A DNA stretch of 64,000 nt from Entomortierella parvispora (taxonomy: Eukaryota > Mortierellomycota > Mortierellomycetes > Mortierellales > Mortierellaceae), in assembly GCA_963573315.1 (NCBI GenBank), contig OY752146.1, positions 744,001-808,000 of the forward strand, given 5' to 3'. The translations under genes were made by a program, and so were the position numbers. Shown here piece by piece: positions 24,464-38,500 of the stretch. The notes beneath the pieces are model-generated. The model was given only the letters and a program-made list of their open reading frames with translations, had not been told where the DNA came from and ran no database searches. Each line of letters starts with the position of its first letter. Position 1 is the first letter of the stretch.

Positions 24464-25415
24464 ATGATGAAAACCATGAGCAACAATACCCTAACTCTTT
24501 TCTGCCTTGTTGAAGGCGAGTCGGTCCCCTTTCCTGTTGAAATCGAGCTTACGAGGACAGTCGGTGACCTTAAGGATGGAATCAAACTCAAGAAGGCGCC
24601 CGAGTTTGACGACATCGCCGCAGACAAGCTCACTCTTCTTCGTGTCTCGATTGCTTTTCCCTTTCTCAATGAGGATGAAGTTCAGTCTGCCATCAATGAG
24701 ATCAAGTTAGCCTCCGATTCTTCCGAACAACTTTTTCCAATGGACGACCTCTCTGAGGTCTTTGCAAAGGCACCGTCCAAGAAAACAATCCACATCATCG
24801 TTCAACCACCTTCCACAAGTAAGGACGATACCATGAATAATCGAGATTCTTTGAGACATTTTGATTCTTAACATATTAACAATAATCACAGAAACGAGCA
24901 AAAGACGCTGTGCCTATGCCAGTCCGTCTGGGAACAAGAGAGTTGCCACTGGACCATCCCAAGAAGAGTCAGACAGTGAGGCGCACTCAGAAGAAGATTA
25001 TTTGGATGAATCTGCCCTTGCTGTGCTTCGTGACAGGATTCGCAACGAGGTAAATAAGACAGCACAAAAATGCAACTTGCGCATCAAAAAGGCATGCACA
25101 CTATGCATCTGCACATTGACAGGAAACAGATGGTCTAATCGAGAATCCGCTCCTCATCTCATCAACTAGCTGCGCGTGAAATGTCGCTATAGGACAGATA
25201 CCCGAATTGTCCTGGTCAGTGAGAATGCATCTTTTCGGAGACTCGTCCAACGCATTCAAGAAAAGTTCCAATTGGACGAACCCCTCAAAATCATGTACGG
25301 GAACGGCATTGAAATGGTGTCCATGGTTGATGACGAGGATTGGCTCCTGGCTCAAGATGCTCAAACGGAAAGCTTTGGCGACGTTGTATTATACTGTTCT
25401 GAGCAAGACGACTGA
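24464..25415 (+). CDS. Crinkler-type header protein with C-terminal PB1 domain
   Basis: Exons are 24464-24818, 24892-25049 and 25170-25415, about 252 aa. The N-terminus (LTLFCLVEGESVPFPVEI, VGDLKDGIK, APEFDDIAADKLTLLRVSI) matches the ubiquitin-like header seen in Crinkler (CRN) effector-like proteins of oomycetes and early-diverging fungi. The middle is acidic and Ser/Glu-rich. Exon 3 (LRVKCRYRTDTRIVLV, FRRLVQRIQEKF, then MVDDEDWLLAQDAQ) fits a PB1 domain: the Lys of VKC is where type II PB1 domains carry the conserved basic residue, and the DDEDW cluster resembles the acidic OPCA motif of type I. No signal peptide is evident. The introns are phase 1 and phase 0. The header-plus-PB1 combination suggests a signalling adaptor rather than a canonical CRN toxin-like C-terminus. 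The function is inferred. Confidence 0.7.
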
Positions 25416-25893
25416 CGAATTCTGTGCAGAGAGTATTCTCTCTCTCTGATGAGAGTAGAGGCATATTGTACAGTCACCAATATGAGATCGATTCCCTTGA
25501 AATTACGTTGCGAACGAGCTTTAAGCCTGCGAGTACCGTTTGCCGATGCTGAAATACTGAAATAAACCACTTCGTTAAAGAGAATGTGCGCCCAGCAACA
25601 TGCAGGCTCAGGCCACTTTGCGTGACAAAACACGTGAAAACTTTAATGCCCCAATGGCAACGTGATGTGCAGTCCAAGCACACAGTTGCAACCAAGCGTC
25701 AACTCAAAGTGACCCTGTCAAGCAAAGGTCAAATGAGATTTGATGCACCGCCTCCTTGTGGGCTGTGCATAGGTCCAGTATAAAAATGTAGAGCAAATTC
25801 CACAAAAAAAACCTCCCTCCCCGGACCTCTCCTCAGATTCACCTCTACCTCTGTTCCCTATATCACTACCCACCACCGCACAAGCAAGTCGAC
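25416..25893. other. Intergenic region with TATA box
   Basis: No gene is seen. A TATAAAAA box lies at 25779-25786, about 110 bases upstream of the next ATG, followed by a pyrimidine-rich leader. Confidence 0.5.
25779..25786 (+). promoter_or_regulatory. TATA box of Q-rich protein gene
   Basis: TATAAAAA is followed by a short C/T-rich leader and the ATG at 25894. The spacing fits a core promoter. Confidence 0.5.
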
Positions 25894-26922
25894 ATGAAAC
25901 CACAACTTTCTCAGAAAAAGCCTCTCCAAAGCCGCCACCGTGCCGTCCCTGGTCAAGAAGGTTCAAGCGGACATTCTCAAACGCCACGAATGCTCCGTCG
26001 TATGACAAGCGTACGATCCTTTATGGACGTAGACCTGGAATACCTTTTGCGATGCGATCCATCCACCCCTGACCCATTCGAAAACGCGTCACCGTTGCTA
26101 TCCGACCCGCCCTCCCTTTTTAGACCACTGCCCCCTGTTGCTGCGGCCGCCCAAGCCATTGCTCAGGGCGCGGCTCCCTGGATGTTCCAACGCGAACTGG
26201 CCCTTCAACATGAACAAGAAGCGCTGAGGTTTAAATATTTGCAATTCCTTCATCAATTGCAAACAACGAACGCGCACAGTTTCCTCAATCATGTGACAGC
26301 CTTTGCGGGAGAACACCCACAAGAGTTCATACAGCTTCAGTCCTATATCCAATATCAAGAGCAATTGGCGCAGCAGCAGCGAGACGAGCAACAGAAACAG
26401 GCGGAATTGGTTCGATACCAACTCGAGCTCGAGAAACGAAACAAGCATGAGCAAGACTTTCGACGATTCCAACAGTTCCAGGAGAATCAGGAAAGGCAAC
26501 AAGAACAGCAAAAACAGCAGGAACTCTTGCTGGAGTGGCTTCTTCGGCGTCAACAACATCGGTCCACGCAACGAAAGGAGCCAGACCGTGCCGACCTGTT
26601 CACACTGGCGTTTCAGAGAGACCCTCAGCTGGTTGGAAAGATGGTGTCAAGTCCTGGAGGAATGGATTTGCTATTGACACCGCAACAGCAGGTCGAGTTC
26701 AACCAGTTCATGCAGTGGAACCGGCTCGAGGAGCAGCGCCGACAACAACAGGATATCCTCGGAAACATGTCGTACCTCAGCGCCGCTACTTCATCGGCGA
26801 TCTCAAACCCTCTTCCTGTTCTTCCTCAGCTTAACTTCAACTTTGGCAGTGGTGGCGATAGGAACGGCCTCCTAGGAAATAATATCCCGAGAAACAATGG
26901 AAAGCCTCGATTTTTGAAATAA
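25894..26922 (+). CDS. Gln-rich coiled-coil protein, function unknown
   Basis: A single-exon frame of 342 aa. The N-terminal 60 residues are basic and Ser/Pro-rich, and residues about 85-100 form an Ala-rich segment. From about 105 to 235 there is a long Gln/Glu/Arg-rich helix likely to be a coiled coil (for example QRDEQQKQAELVRYQLELEK), and the C-terminus is Asn/Gly-rich. There is no signal peptide, membrane segment or catalytic motif. I do not recognise the family. A TATA box lies 108 bases upstream, and VPS45 follows only 121 bases downstream on the same strand. Confidence 0.7.
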   Translation: MKPQLSQKKPLQSRHRAVPGQEGSSGHSQTPRMLRRMTSVRSFMDVDLEYLLRCDPSTPDPFENASPLLSDPPSLFRPLPPVAAAAQAIAQGAAPWMFQRELALQHEQEALRFKYLQFLHQLQTTNAHSFLNHVTAFAGEHPQEFIQLQSYIQYQEQLAQQQRDEQQKQAELVRYQLELEKRNKHEQDFRRFQQFQENQERQQEQQKQQELLLEWLLRRQQHRSTQRKEPDRADLFTLAFQRDPQLVGKMVSSPGGMDLLLTPQQQVEFNQFMQWNRLEEQRRQQQDILGNMSYLSAATSSAISNPLPVLPQLNFNFGSGGDRNGLLGNNIPRNNGKPRFLK

Positions 26923-27043
26923 AAAAGACAGACCGCGTATCGCACGTGACTTTTTGGCATGCATGCAACACTTCGGCTCTTGGCGCAAATGGGCAACCCC
27001 TCTTTCCTCTCTTCAACCCACGCTCCCAACCGCACAGTAGGAA

Positions 27044-29554
27044 ATGAATGCCATCACTGCTCTGCAGTTCTACATTGACAAGATGCTCGGCGACACGCCG
27101 GGCATGAAGGTCCTATTGCTGGACGAAGAGACGGTAACCCACAGCCAGCCTAGTCGCATCATCGCCTCAATTGCTCCTGAGGAACAAGGAATTGTTGCAT
27201 GCACACTCAATTGTATACTGATGCTGCCTAATGCCCGGAACCCAATAGACCCCCATCATCTCCATGGTCGCAACACAATCTCATCTGCTGCAAAAGGAGA
27301 CTTACCTTGTTGACAGGATAGAGAACAACTCAAGGGATAAGATGCGTCATCTCAAGTGTGTCTGTTTTCTACGACCGACAAACGACTCTATCGAGAAGCT
27401 GATTCAAGAGTTGCGAGACCCCTGCTATGGCGATTACTATCTCTGTATGTAATTCAAGCCGTTTGGTGCCCCGTTTGCAAAGATCAATGCCTTGTGTCGT
27501 TACAAGAGACTAATATTTGGATGCCACAACAGATTTCAGTAACCGTATCAAAAAGACGGCGATCGAGCGGCTGGCAGAGATGGACGAACATGAAGTCGTT
27601 CGTGAGGTCCAGGTAACAGAGCTTTCCTATTTTCTATGGCGCCTCTTGGTGACTAGTTTGTTGAAGCTTACTGGAACTATTTGCTTCGAATAGGAATATT
27701 ATGCCGACTACTACGCCATCAACCCCGACTGCTTCTCGATCAACCTCGACCCAGAAATGTCACCCCTCTATGGCGATTCCTGGACAGCGTGGGATCCCAC
27801 CAGCTTCAACAGGACAGTCGATGGGCTAATGGGCTTACTACTCTCCTTGAAGAAGAAACCGCTCATTCGTTATCAAAAACAGAGCGCAATGGCGAAGAGA
27901 TTGGCGACAGAAATTCAGGTATCGACCATTCTTCAAAAAGTTACTGAAAAGCGAACTTAGAGGTGGCCGTCTGACACGTCTATGTCTGCTCATCTATGCA
28001 TTGCATTTTAGTTTCAAATCCAACAAGAAGGCCAGCTCTTTGACTTCAGGAAGGCAGATACTCCTCCTATTCTACTTGTGCTGGATCGCCGGAACGACCC
28101 CGTCACTCCCTTGTTATCGCAATGGACGTATCAAGCGATGGTTCATGAATTGATTGGCATTCGGAATGGACGAGTGGACCTGTCGAATGTGCCGGGTATC
28201 AAACCAGAGTTGAAGGTATTGGCGGTTTGAGGCAGTTGCACTCTATATTGCTATTTTGGAGGTCTAATTGGCCCCATATTTATATTTTCACTCTAGGAAA
28301 TTGTGTTGTCGTGCGACCAGGATGCTTACTTTAGCAAAAACATGTTTCTTAACCTTGGAGACCTTGGTGCTAACATCAAAAGCTACGTGGACGAATACCA
28401 AACAAAGACAAAGTCGAACATGAATATCGAGTCGATTGCAGATATGAAGCGCTTCGTGGAGGACTATCCAGAATTCAGAAAACTTTCCGGCAATGTCTCT
28501 AAGCACGTCACACTGGTGGGCGAACTGAGCAGACTGGTGGACCAAGGCAATGTTCTGGAGGTGTCTGAGCTGGAGCAGAGCCTGGCTTGCACTGATTCTC
28601 ATAGCAATGATCTCAAGGTAACATTGGAGTGTGTGTGGCACTAGCCCGGATGGCTAATTATGTCCGACTACATTGCTGACATATTTTGTGTACTTGTAGA
28701 ACCTTCAAAGACTGATCAGCAGCCCGAAAGTGAGCGACGCCAGCAAAATCAGACTTGTACAGCTCTACTCTTTACGCTATGAAAAATTCCAGGGCAATGC
28801 CGTCGCCTCCTTGATCGATCTGCTCTACAAAAATGGGTTGAGCGAAAGAGAAATCAGTGTAAGTTGCCATTATTTTCGCGGACGTTTTACTTTTTCCCAC
28901 AGGACATTCGCTGATACGAATATATTTTTTCTTTCTGTATTCGATAGAGCTTGGATACTTTAATGCAATACGGAGGCGCGTCACAACGACAGGATGATTT
29001 GTTCTCGAATGAGAGTATTCTCTCTAGAGGAAGAAGTGCTCTGAAAGGACTTAAGGTAACATATTGTCCTATAGATCTTTACACGGTAAGAGGATCTTTT
29101 TAATTGTCACTAACATTTATTTTCATCAATAGGGAGTAGAAAACGTGTACACCCAACATCAACCTCAATTGGGGCAAATCATTGAGCAACTTTTGAAGAT
29201 GAGACTCAAGGAAAGCACATATCCGTTCGTGGAAGGTACAACGAGCCGTGACCGACCTCAGGATCTGATCGTGTTCATGGTCGGCGGCGCCACGTTTGAA
29301 GAGGCACGGTATATTTCTATGCTTAATGCTGCAACCCCGGGAGTACGGATTATTCTTGGTGGCACTACCATTCACAACAGTCAGAGGTAAGCCCAGTTCT
29401 CAAGGTTGCTTATGTCTGGACATAAATGTCTCCTTTACTGACTCTGCTTTATCCCGCTGCATGTGTTCATAGCTTTATGAACGAACTCGTGCACACTCAA
29501 CGGAAAATGGCGCCCATCCGCGGCCACCGATCTCAAACAGGAATGCAGCCTTAA
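27044..29554 (+). CDS. VPS45: Vacuolar protein sorting-associated protein 45 (Sec1/Munc18 family)
   Basis: Ten exons: 27044-27133, 27249-27444, 27533-27612, 27694-27918, 28012-28215, 28297-28617, 28700-28858, 28948-29055, 29133-29386 and 29473-29554, giving 572 aa, the usual Vps45 length. The N-terminus ([22 protein letters not shown]) and the blocks [33 protein letters not shown] and [14 protein letters not shown] are hallmark Sec1/Munc18 segments and most like Vps45. From the family, it binds the syntaxin Tlg2/Pep12-type SNAREs and promotes vesicle fusion at the trans-Golgi/endosome. All ten exons join in frame with GT-AG borders, so the gene looks intact. Confidence 0.95.
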
Positions 29555-32500
29555 CAAATTTTTATAGAAGATTTTTTTTGTATATCATGGACGCGCGCTT
29601 GGGTGTGAAGTCCGATTCTTTCAATTGTTATAGTCCAGCACTGGAATGATCTAAGCATTGAAAGATGCCTCCGACGGGATGACTTCCTTCGGATGCTTGG
29701 CCTCCATGTGTTGGACGACCAGCTTGTAGTTGGCAATCATGAGCTAGAGATCGAAAGAGAAGAGTGTAAAAATAGGGCACAATTGATCATGGAAAGGTTT
29801 AGCAGTTTGTTCCGTCAAAAGTTACCATGCACTTGGGGCATTTGAACTTGTTGCCCTCAGCCATGGCCTTGAGCTGCGACTTTGGAGGGGCATGGGCAGC
29901 AGCGCGCTTGTCAGCGTTGGCTCTACGGAGAGGTGAAGAGTGCATCCGATTTTAGTATGGATTTCATTTTATCCTGGGCGCAGCAACTCGCCGGTCTTGA
30001 TAATGCCATCTCGTCGAGAGTCATGAAGAACATGTCCCTTTACCTGGCTTGTTGCTGTGATGAGGGGCAGATGTAAGAGTTGACGCGGGCAGATGGTAAA
30101 GAAACGAATGAATGGCAAGAGCGGTTAGCTTGGCTTTCGGAACGGACCATGCATGGCACAAAAAAAAAAAAAAAAAAAAAATATAGAAAAAAAATCCTCT
30201 CAATCTCTCTGCTTTGTTACCTTTTGCAATCCGCGGGTCATGGTGATTCTCGAGGGCGAAGGTCGCTTTCCAAAGAGCAAAGGATGGACGACAAAAGGAT
30301 AAGGAGATGATGAACAACCATCGTGAACAGCATGGAGAACAAAAAAAAAAAAAAAAAAAAAATGGCTCTGGGTGGCTTGGCGCCCTGCCCTCCCCTCCGG
30401 TGCCTGCGTGGTCGCCTGGACACAGAAAGACCCTGCAAAGCGCAAGGATCGACCAGATTAGACCAGACCAGACCAGACCCACACCCTCAGCGCGATCATC
30501 ATCCGCACAACGCAGCGCCAAGGACAAGACGAATCACCATGTTTGTAGGGATTGTCGGCCCGTCTCACAGCGGCAAGCATGAGGTCATGAACCTGCTCGC
30601 CGACCTCTATGGATTCACTTCCTTGTACCTGAGCACCACCCCGTCCTCAGCTGATCTGATCCCTGACCTTGGCTCCCGCCTACAACTCCAACCTCAGGAC
30701 AACGCCGGAGACCAGGCCTCCGGCAATGAAGGTCCTGCGCCTGTAACGGAGACCTCTCCCTTGTCGAATCGACCGAGACTTGTGTTCAGGACCGTAGAAG
30801 CCATGCTGGACCATGTCACTCTGAACTGGATGGAGCACTTTGCAACGTGCGATGTCAACACGGTCCAAGGGATCGCTACGTTCCGAAAGCGACCCTTCTT
30901 TTTGCTGTTGTCGGTGGAGAGCCCAATGATGGTGCGCTACCGCCGCTGTATTTCAAAGTATGAGAGACAGACACAAAACGAGGCGCGTTTATGGGCTGGT
31001 GCACCTGCTGTTGTTCTCAACACCTTCTTAACCTCCTATTGATATATGAACATAGGCGCCGAGCATTGGGCAAACCAGAACTGTCTCTGGAGGAATTTGT
31101 CGAAGACACGGACAACTTTTTGTATACCAGTCCAACCGTATCTACAGAATCTTCATCATCACCATCCTCGACGACGTCTGTTATCTCTTCCCCGCAATCC
31201 GATTCTTCTGCAGAGGTGTTTGATCGGGGATCTCCTGCGTCGACATCAACGACCTCTACAGAACCCACTCCGGTCCCACATTTCATGCAACAGCCCCCGC
31301 CTTACAAACTGTTGTCTATGAGCGATCTCGCTTTACTCAATCCATGGGATGATCTCCTGCCTCTGAAGACTGCGCTCCTTGGGCTGGACATTACCAACCC
31401 AGACCTGTTGCGACCCTCGTGGGATTCGTATTTTATGTACCTAGCCAATTTGGCAGCACGTCGGTCCAATTGTATGAAGCGACGCGTTGGATGTGTCCTT
31501 GTGCGAGAGAAACGGGTCATTGCAACGGGGTATAATGGCACGCCCAAGAACTTGACCAACTGCAACGACGGAGGGTGCAATCGATGCAACCAAGCGACAC
31601 CGTGTGGCAAGGGACTGGATCGGTGTCTGTGCATGCACGCAGAGGAGAACGCGTTGCTGGAGGCAGGGCGGGAGCGTGTAGGGAAGGAAAGCACGATCTA
31701 CTGCAACACCTGCCCGTGCCTGGGATGTGCAATCAAGATTGTGCAGGTGGGAGTCAGCCAGGTCGTGTACTCAGAGTCGTACGGCATGGACGACCTGACG
31801 GCGGAAGTGTTTCGCAAGGCCGGCATTGAGCTGAGGCAGCATGCCACCCCGGGCATCAAACTCGACCAGTCAAATCCGTGAATTACTATACTCCGACCGC
31901 GCCACGTCCTTTTTCTGTTTTATGTGCCTGCCCCCTGTATAAAAAAACCCCCTTATTATAAAAATTTACCTCTTCATCATCTTCTCATCCACTCTCGTCC
32001 ATCCTTCTTCATCATCCTCATCATGGTCTCCTTCAAACGCGCTTTCGTCTTTTGCATGGCCGTCGTCGTCCTCGCTGTCACCGCCCAGGCTGCCAAGGGA
32101 CCCGTCATCACCAACAAGGGTACAGTCCGTCAACCTGGAGAGCACTCATGCCGACATTCGCTATTCTTTTTTTTTCTTTCTCTCGGTCAACCTTTTCTAA
32201 CCGCTGTCTGATGTTACTGCTGATTGTGCAGTCTACTTTGACATTGAGCAGGGTGGCAAGCCATTGGGTCGCATCGTCATTGGTCTCTTTGGAAAGGTAC
32301 AGTTCGTTTACATGCAAAGAAAAAGAAAAAACAGAAAGAGCAGGCCATTCATCTCTGCTTCCATACTTGTTTCCGCATGTGTATAGACTGTCCCTAAGAC
32401 TGCCGAAAACTTCCTTGAGCTCGCCAAGGGCTCCAAGGGCTTTGGATACGCCGGCTCGTCCTTCCACCGCGTTATTAAGGTAAAGGGTCTTTTTTTTTTT

Positions 32501-35500
32501 GTTTGTTTCCGCCTCGGTGCTGTGCTGCAATTGATCAATACTTTGTCCGCCGACCCCCTGAATAAATCTGATGCAACGGTTTTTTTCTCTCTTTCTCTCT
32601 GTCTGATAGCAATTCATGATCCAAGGAGTATGTTTTGAAAGAATGCGTCTCTTTGGACTGCAGGTCAACGTGGAGGTTACCGTCCTTACCTTTTTTTTTT
32701 GTTTCCTTCCTCTTCTCCTTAGGGTGATTTCACTGCAGGCAACGGCACTGGTGGCAAGTCGATCTATGGCGCCAAGTTTGAGGATGAAAACTTCAAGCTT
32801 CGCCACACTGGACCCGGTATTTTGAGCATGGCCAACTCTGGCAAGGACACCAACGGATCCCAGTTCTTCATCACCACTGTGAAGACTGCCTGGTTGGATG
32901 GTCGTCATGTTGTGTTTGGCACTGTTGTGGAGGGCATGGATGTCGTCACGGCGATTGAGAACACCTCGACCTCCTCAGGCGATCGCCCCAAGGTTGCCAT
33001 CACGATCGCTGCCTCGGGCGAGCTCGAGATGGAGTCTGACGAGATCTTGCACGCCGAGCTCTAAGCGAGCAGAGCAGGAATTCCTGGAATCCCTTGTTCA
33101 AATGGTTTACGTGTTTGTTGTATATCCTCGTGCGAACCCAATGCGAACCCAATGCGAATAAATAAAAAATAAAACTAGAAAAGTCGTTCTTCTAAAGATC
33201 TAAGCCACTGAACACTGCACACATGAGTGCGATCCATCCCATCGCCATTCTTTTCTTTTCATTGCATGCGTCGCTTCCTTCCTTGCCTCGTTTCCCTTCA
33301 TTCATTCTCTCTTCATTAATAGCACCTTCCTTGCTTCCTTCCTTCCTTCCTCTCCCTTTTATCATTCTTCTTCCCCACCCGTCGCGCAACTGTTGATCTC
33401 TCTAGACATTTCTCTCTTGCTCCAGTCCACTAGGCGCTGCCAGAATGTCGCAGGTCCACTACAAGTTCAAGTCCTCGAAAGACTACGACTCGGCCACCTT
33501 TGACGGCCACTCCATCTCGGTCTTTGACCTGAAGAAGGAGATTCTGATTGCGAAGGGCCTCAAGGGTCCCGATGATCTGGCTCTCACCCACGCTGAATCA
33601 GGAGAGGGTAATAACATCTTGTTCTTTCTTTTCTTTTCTTTTTTGCTCGCTCCCCATCTCGACCTCTGTCCTTGCTCTGTCTCTACCCTGTATCCGAATA
33701 AAGAAAAAAACACAAAGAATCAAAGGAGAATACCCCTTGTCCACACAGCTTTTGGTTGTCTCTTGTGTCCCTCCAAGAGGCATATATAAGCCTTTACTTT
33801 GCTGCTCACCCAGTCTCATGCTCAATACATCCTTGCTGCTGCGATCCTTTTTTTTCTTTATCCCGACACACACAACTCACTCTCTCTCGTGAATCTAGAA
33901 TACTATGATGATGCTGCCTTGATCCCCAGGAATACCTCCATCTTGGTCGCACGTGTGCCTGCAAGACCCGGCCGAGGAGGTGCACAGCGTTATCTCGAGG
34001 GCTCAGGACCAACCCCTCGCGGTGGAGGCATGACCCGAAATGTGTTTGAGCGACCAGGTCAGAACCCCGTTCGCGAGCCAATGGGCGGTACTCAGGTGCG
34101 TGGACTATTCTATTACTGCAGCATATTTAAATAGAATCGCCTGGGAGAATCTAACGCTTCTCTCAATGACAGGTTTACAAAAACACGACATCGCTCTTGC
34201 CTCAGGATGGTCCACCACCACCAACTGTAGACATGTCCAATATGACGGAAGAAGAGCGCATGAAGCATGTCTTTGAACAGTCGGCCTCTTACTGGGACAG
34301 GACGCAGGAAGGCATGGCCAGGTAAGAATCACCCAACAGATCCTATAGTGGACAGATGGCCACACGTACTATTTCAGCCAATCTCACTCTTCCCTTTTCT
34401 TTGAGAATAGTGCACCCTTTCGCCCGCTCGGAAAGTTCCAAGGAGCAACCAGGAACACGCCATCTGCAGGAGCAAAACCAGCTGGTGCAGGCGCTGCTGC
34501 TGCCCCTCAGTCAGGACACCCCTCGTTCAACAGACCGGCCATGGATCAACAACAGCGTCCCCCCCCAAACACCTATGTCTGCTACAGATGCGGCAAAAAG
34601 GGGGAGCATTGGATTCAGTTTTGTCCAACAAATAATGACAAGTCGTTTGAACCCATTGGAATTAAAAAGACCACTGGTATCCCCAGGTCGTTCCTGAAAA
34701 CGGTCGAGAGCGATACTCTCCAAAGCAAGAAGGGAGTTATGGTCACTCAGGATGGAAACCTAGTTGTCGCTACTACCAACGAGTACGTGCATTTCTTGTT
34801 CATAGTCATTTTCATCACTATTTTGTGGGGATATCATTTAACTAAACTGCGCCCTCTTTGTCCATGTAGTTATGAGTGGAAAAAGTTTCACGAAAAATCC
34901 AAAGGCACCTTGACGTCGGATGAGGCATACGCTACCGCGCCTGTCCCGGATTCAATGCGGTGCCCGATTTGCCACTTGATTTTGAAAGGCGCCGTCAGGG
35001 CTCCCTGCTGCGGAACAAACTTTTGCGATGAGTGTAAGATGGCTTAATGACCCATTTCATGAGAAAATCTTTTGGGGGGACTTGATATTAACCACTTTTT
35101 TCTTGTCTTTATAGGTATTCGAAATTATCTTGTTCAGCCTCCAAAGGGTGAAGAGCCGTTCAAATGTCAACACTGCCGAAAGTACTTGGTGCCTGATCAA
35201 CTCATTCCAAATATCGACCTCCGTCATCGTGTGGAACAGCATCTCCGAGACTGGGCCAAGAATAGACGAAATGAAACAGACGACCTGGGATCATCGGCAC
35301 CAGCCCCTAGCCCACACGTAGATTCCTCGGGCATGCCCGATCGACGAACAGGGGCACTCCGCATGTCTAGCCCATCCGGCTCCAACATGGAAGGCCAGCA
35401 TGGACAGGACAATGCTGCGAAACCAAAAAGACGACTGTCTGATGACTTTCAGGACGGAAACAGTGGCAGCGATCAGTGGAAAAATAAAAGGCCCAACAAT

Positions 35501-38500
35501 GTCAACAATAACTACGGTGGCTACAATCAACAAAACTATAACAGAAACCGCCCCGCAGAAGGGGCAGCAAACATGAGCAACAATATGGGACCTAATGGGA
35601 TGGCCGAAGGCATGCCCCCTGGGTTCTTGGGTAGGTGGCATCAGAAATGGCCATTCGTGCCCTCAGCAGATTTCGATTGAAAATTGTGGACTAACTCAAA
35701 GGAGGCAACACCTTTTTCCATCCGCTTTAGATATGATGCAACAAGACCCTGCCATGTTCATGGACCCAGCCTTTTTTAACGGACCTAATGGAATTCCACC
35801 CTACATGATGCAACCAGGATTTATTCCTCCTTTCGGCGGTATGCCAGGCCCACAGATGGGAGGGCCAGAGTTGTGGGGTATGGGGCAGGGTTTGCCTGGT
35901 CTCCCCCCTATGGGACCAGGGTTCCCAACACCCCGTATTGGATTCGGCGATAACTCGGGTGGACGAGGACGCGGTCGAGGACGAGGAAACTGGAACGACA
36001 ATCAATCTAATCAACCACCTGTGGCGCCAGGGGGGCGAGGACGTGGATATACAAGCCCGGCTCCATCAGGTCCGTCGCAAGGTTCCGGAATGGATGATCC
36101 AGCAACTAAACCTCCTTCTTCGGGCGATCCAGATCGAAAAAGTACGAGTGGCATGAACCGATTCGATGATCGAGATGACGACATGAGTGAGGTCCCCAAG
36201 GGGCCACGTGGGGGCAGACGGTATATTACTTTGACCAAACATGATTGTGTTGTTGGCCATCGGTAGTTGACATTGACACCATTCCTTTAAATCCTATTTT
36301 AAATGTAGACCCTCCTTTGACGACGATATCCCTAAAGGACCACGCGCAGGTGTTGAGGATGATATCCCTAAAGGCCCCCGTGCAGATAGCCTTAAGGTCG
36401 GTGGCGACAGCTATGACATTCCTAAAGGTCCTCGTGTTCTAGAGCGGGAATCGAGTGCGGCCCGCTCGGTTTCCCCCCGAAATCGATCAACGAGCAGAGC
36501 CAGAAGCGACAGAGCGGGACGTGAGACTCCAGAACGGGATTCTAGCAGACATCGCGAGAGCCGAAGTGGACGCGACTACAGAGATCGGGAGAATGATCGA
36601 GAGAGAGGAGGAGACCGGGATAGAGATCGTTATGACAATAGAGAAAGAGATAGGGATTATCGCTCACGAGAACCAGAGGATCGCGACCGACAAAATGGTC
36701 AGAGCTGGTCCTCTCGATCGTCAAGAAACGATCGTGACCGAGATCGTGATCGCGACCGTGATCGCGACTACCACAGTTCTCGTCGGGAAGAATCCTCCAG
36801 GAAGGAAGACCGTCAGGATGACTATTCTTCTAGCCGCAGTGACAGTCGCCGTCGAACGGACCATAAAGAAACAGGATCGAGTCGGTCCTTGAATGACCAA
36901 CGCGGATCAGATAGCAGCCGTCGAAGCCAGCAAGCCACTGCTGCGTCATCGTCGTTGTCGCCTTCCTCTTCTACCAGGACCAAATCCTCTGACCCGCAGA
37001 AAGATTATGAATTGCGCCGACAGAGCGCCTTTGGGGCATCCTCGGGCCGTAGCGAGTCGACTTCACAAAGTGGATACCAGGCCAGCAGCAACGGTCGCCG
37101 TGGCTATGGCCGTGAACAGGATGCAGACGAGGAAGAGGAGGACGACTATCAGTCCTCAAACCATCGTACCCAGGAGGAAAATGAGGAAGTGGTTCATTTC
37201 CGGAAGCGAGATGGGGGTGGAAATGGCAACAGCGGACGGGGCGCATCGGATGTGTCGTTGACAGGCTTGGTGAGCAGCAGCGCGCGCGAACGAGAACGGG
37301 AACGACGCGAGCGTGAGCGTGAACGGGATCGACGTTAAAATTGAGGATCAAGGAATTTCTATCCTTGTTTTTTTAAAAAAAAAAAATCGCCGCGGTGCCC
37401 TGAGAGAAGCTCTTGCCATAGAAAGAGAATGTAGTCCATTATATTTCTTTTTTTACGCGTTTTCATTATTATAAATCCTTGTAGCTGCTTTCACTTGGAA
37501 CCATTCCGAGATCTAGGTTTACTTGTTGGGAACACCTCTGCCCATGGTAGTTAGTGGCAACGGAGGATCTCTGCTCTTTTTTTTTCTTTGCAAAATAGTT
37601 CAATGAGAGTGACACATCGGCTCATTTGTAGGTTCAGCCAATTGAAATAAATCTCATAACCCCTATTTCAACAGGTCCAGTCCACAAAACTTATGTCTCG
37701 AGTTTGGGGTGCAGGGTAAAAGAAATGCCATGACAAGCAAAGGACGAAAATGGAGACCTCTAGTGTGGGTCTCGGCGGTATAGAATTCTTGCAAGAACTC
37801 AACGTGAACTTGGGAGGTGGCCGAGGAGAAATTAGGCCTCCTTGTGGAGAGCAACTAACGTAGGTAAGTAAGGTCGATCCAAGAAAGGAGTGGTGTGGTG
37901 GATGTGGATAACGGGATTATGTTTTTACGGCAACGTGAAAGAACTCTTAGTGTTGGGGGCAGAGGTGTTTGCGTAGGGAGAGATTTTGGTCTGGCATGTA
38001 CCTCTACTGAGGGTACGCATCTCCGAATTCTTTGGTAGTGCTCCCAAATTGACCTACAGGCAAGAGAGATGAATCTACTGCAGATGTTCCTTGGCAAACA
38101 TACACTCTGAAGAGTGACCTAAACTGTCGAGATCTGTACTTTTTTAACATCCTTTTGGCTCTCTTTTTTTCACCGGGGTTGGATCGGGGTCGATCGGACA
38201 AATTGAGAAGCAAGTCCATGGGGTCAATGTACTAAAACGAAGGGTACATGGTGACGCACATGGGTTTCCCGTGGTTCGTGCTATTGGATTCAAGTGGAGG
38301 ATGTATGTTGGGAAATTAGGCCAGGCTCCTCTACAATTGCTCACATAGCCAAGGTCTGCATAAGGTAGGCCTGGGAACTTCTTTCTTGATCTATTAAAGT
38401 TGTATACGACCTTTCTGACAGTACCCTAACAATTGCACCACCTTGTCACCTTTGTTTTTTTCATAGCACGACGTTGTCTTTCAGCAAGATTGGTTGTTGA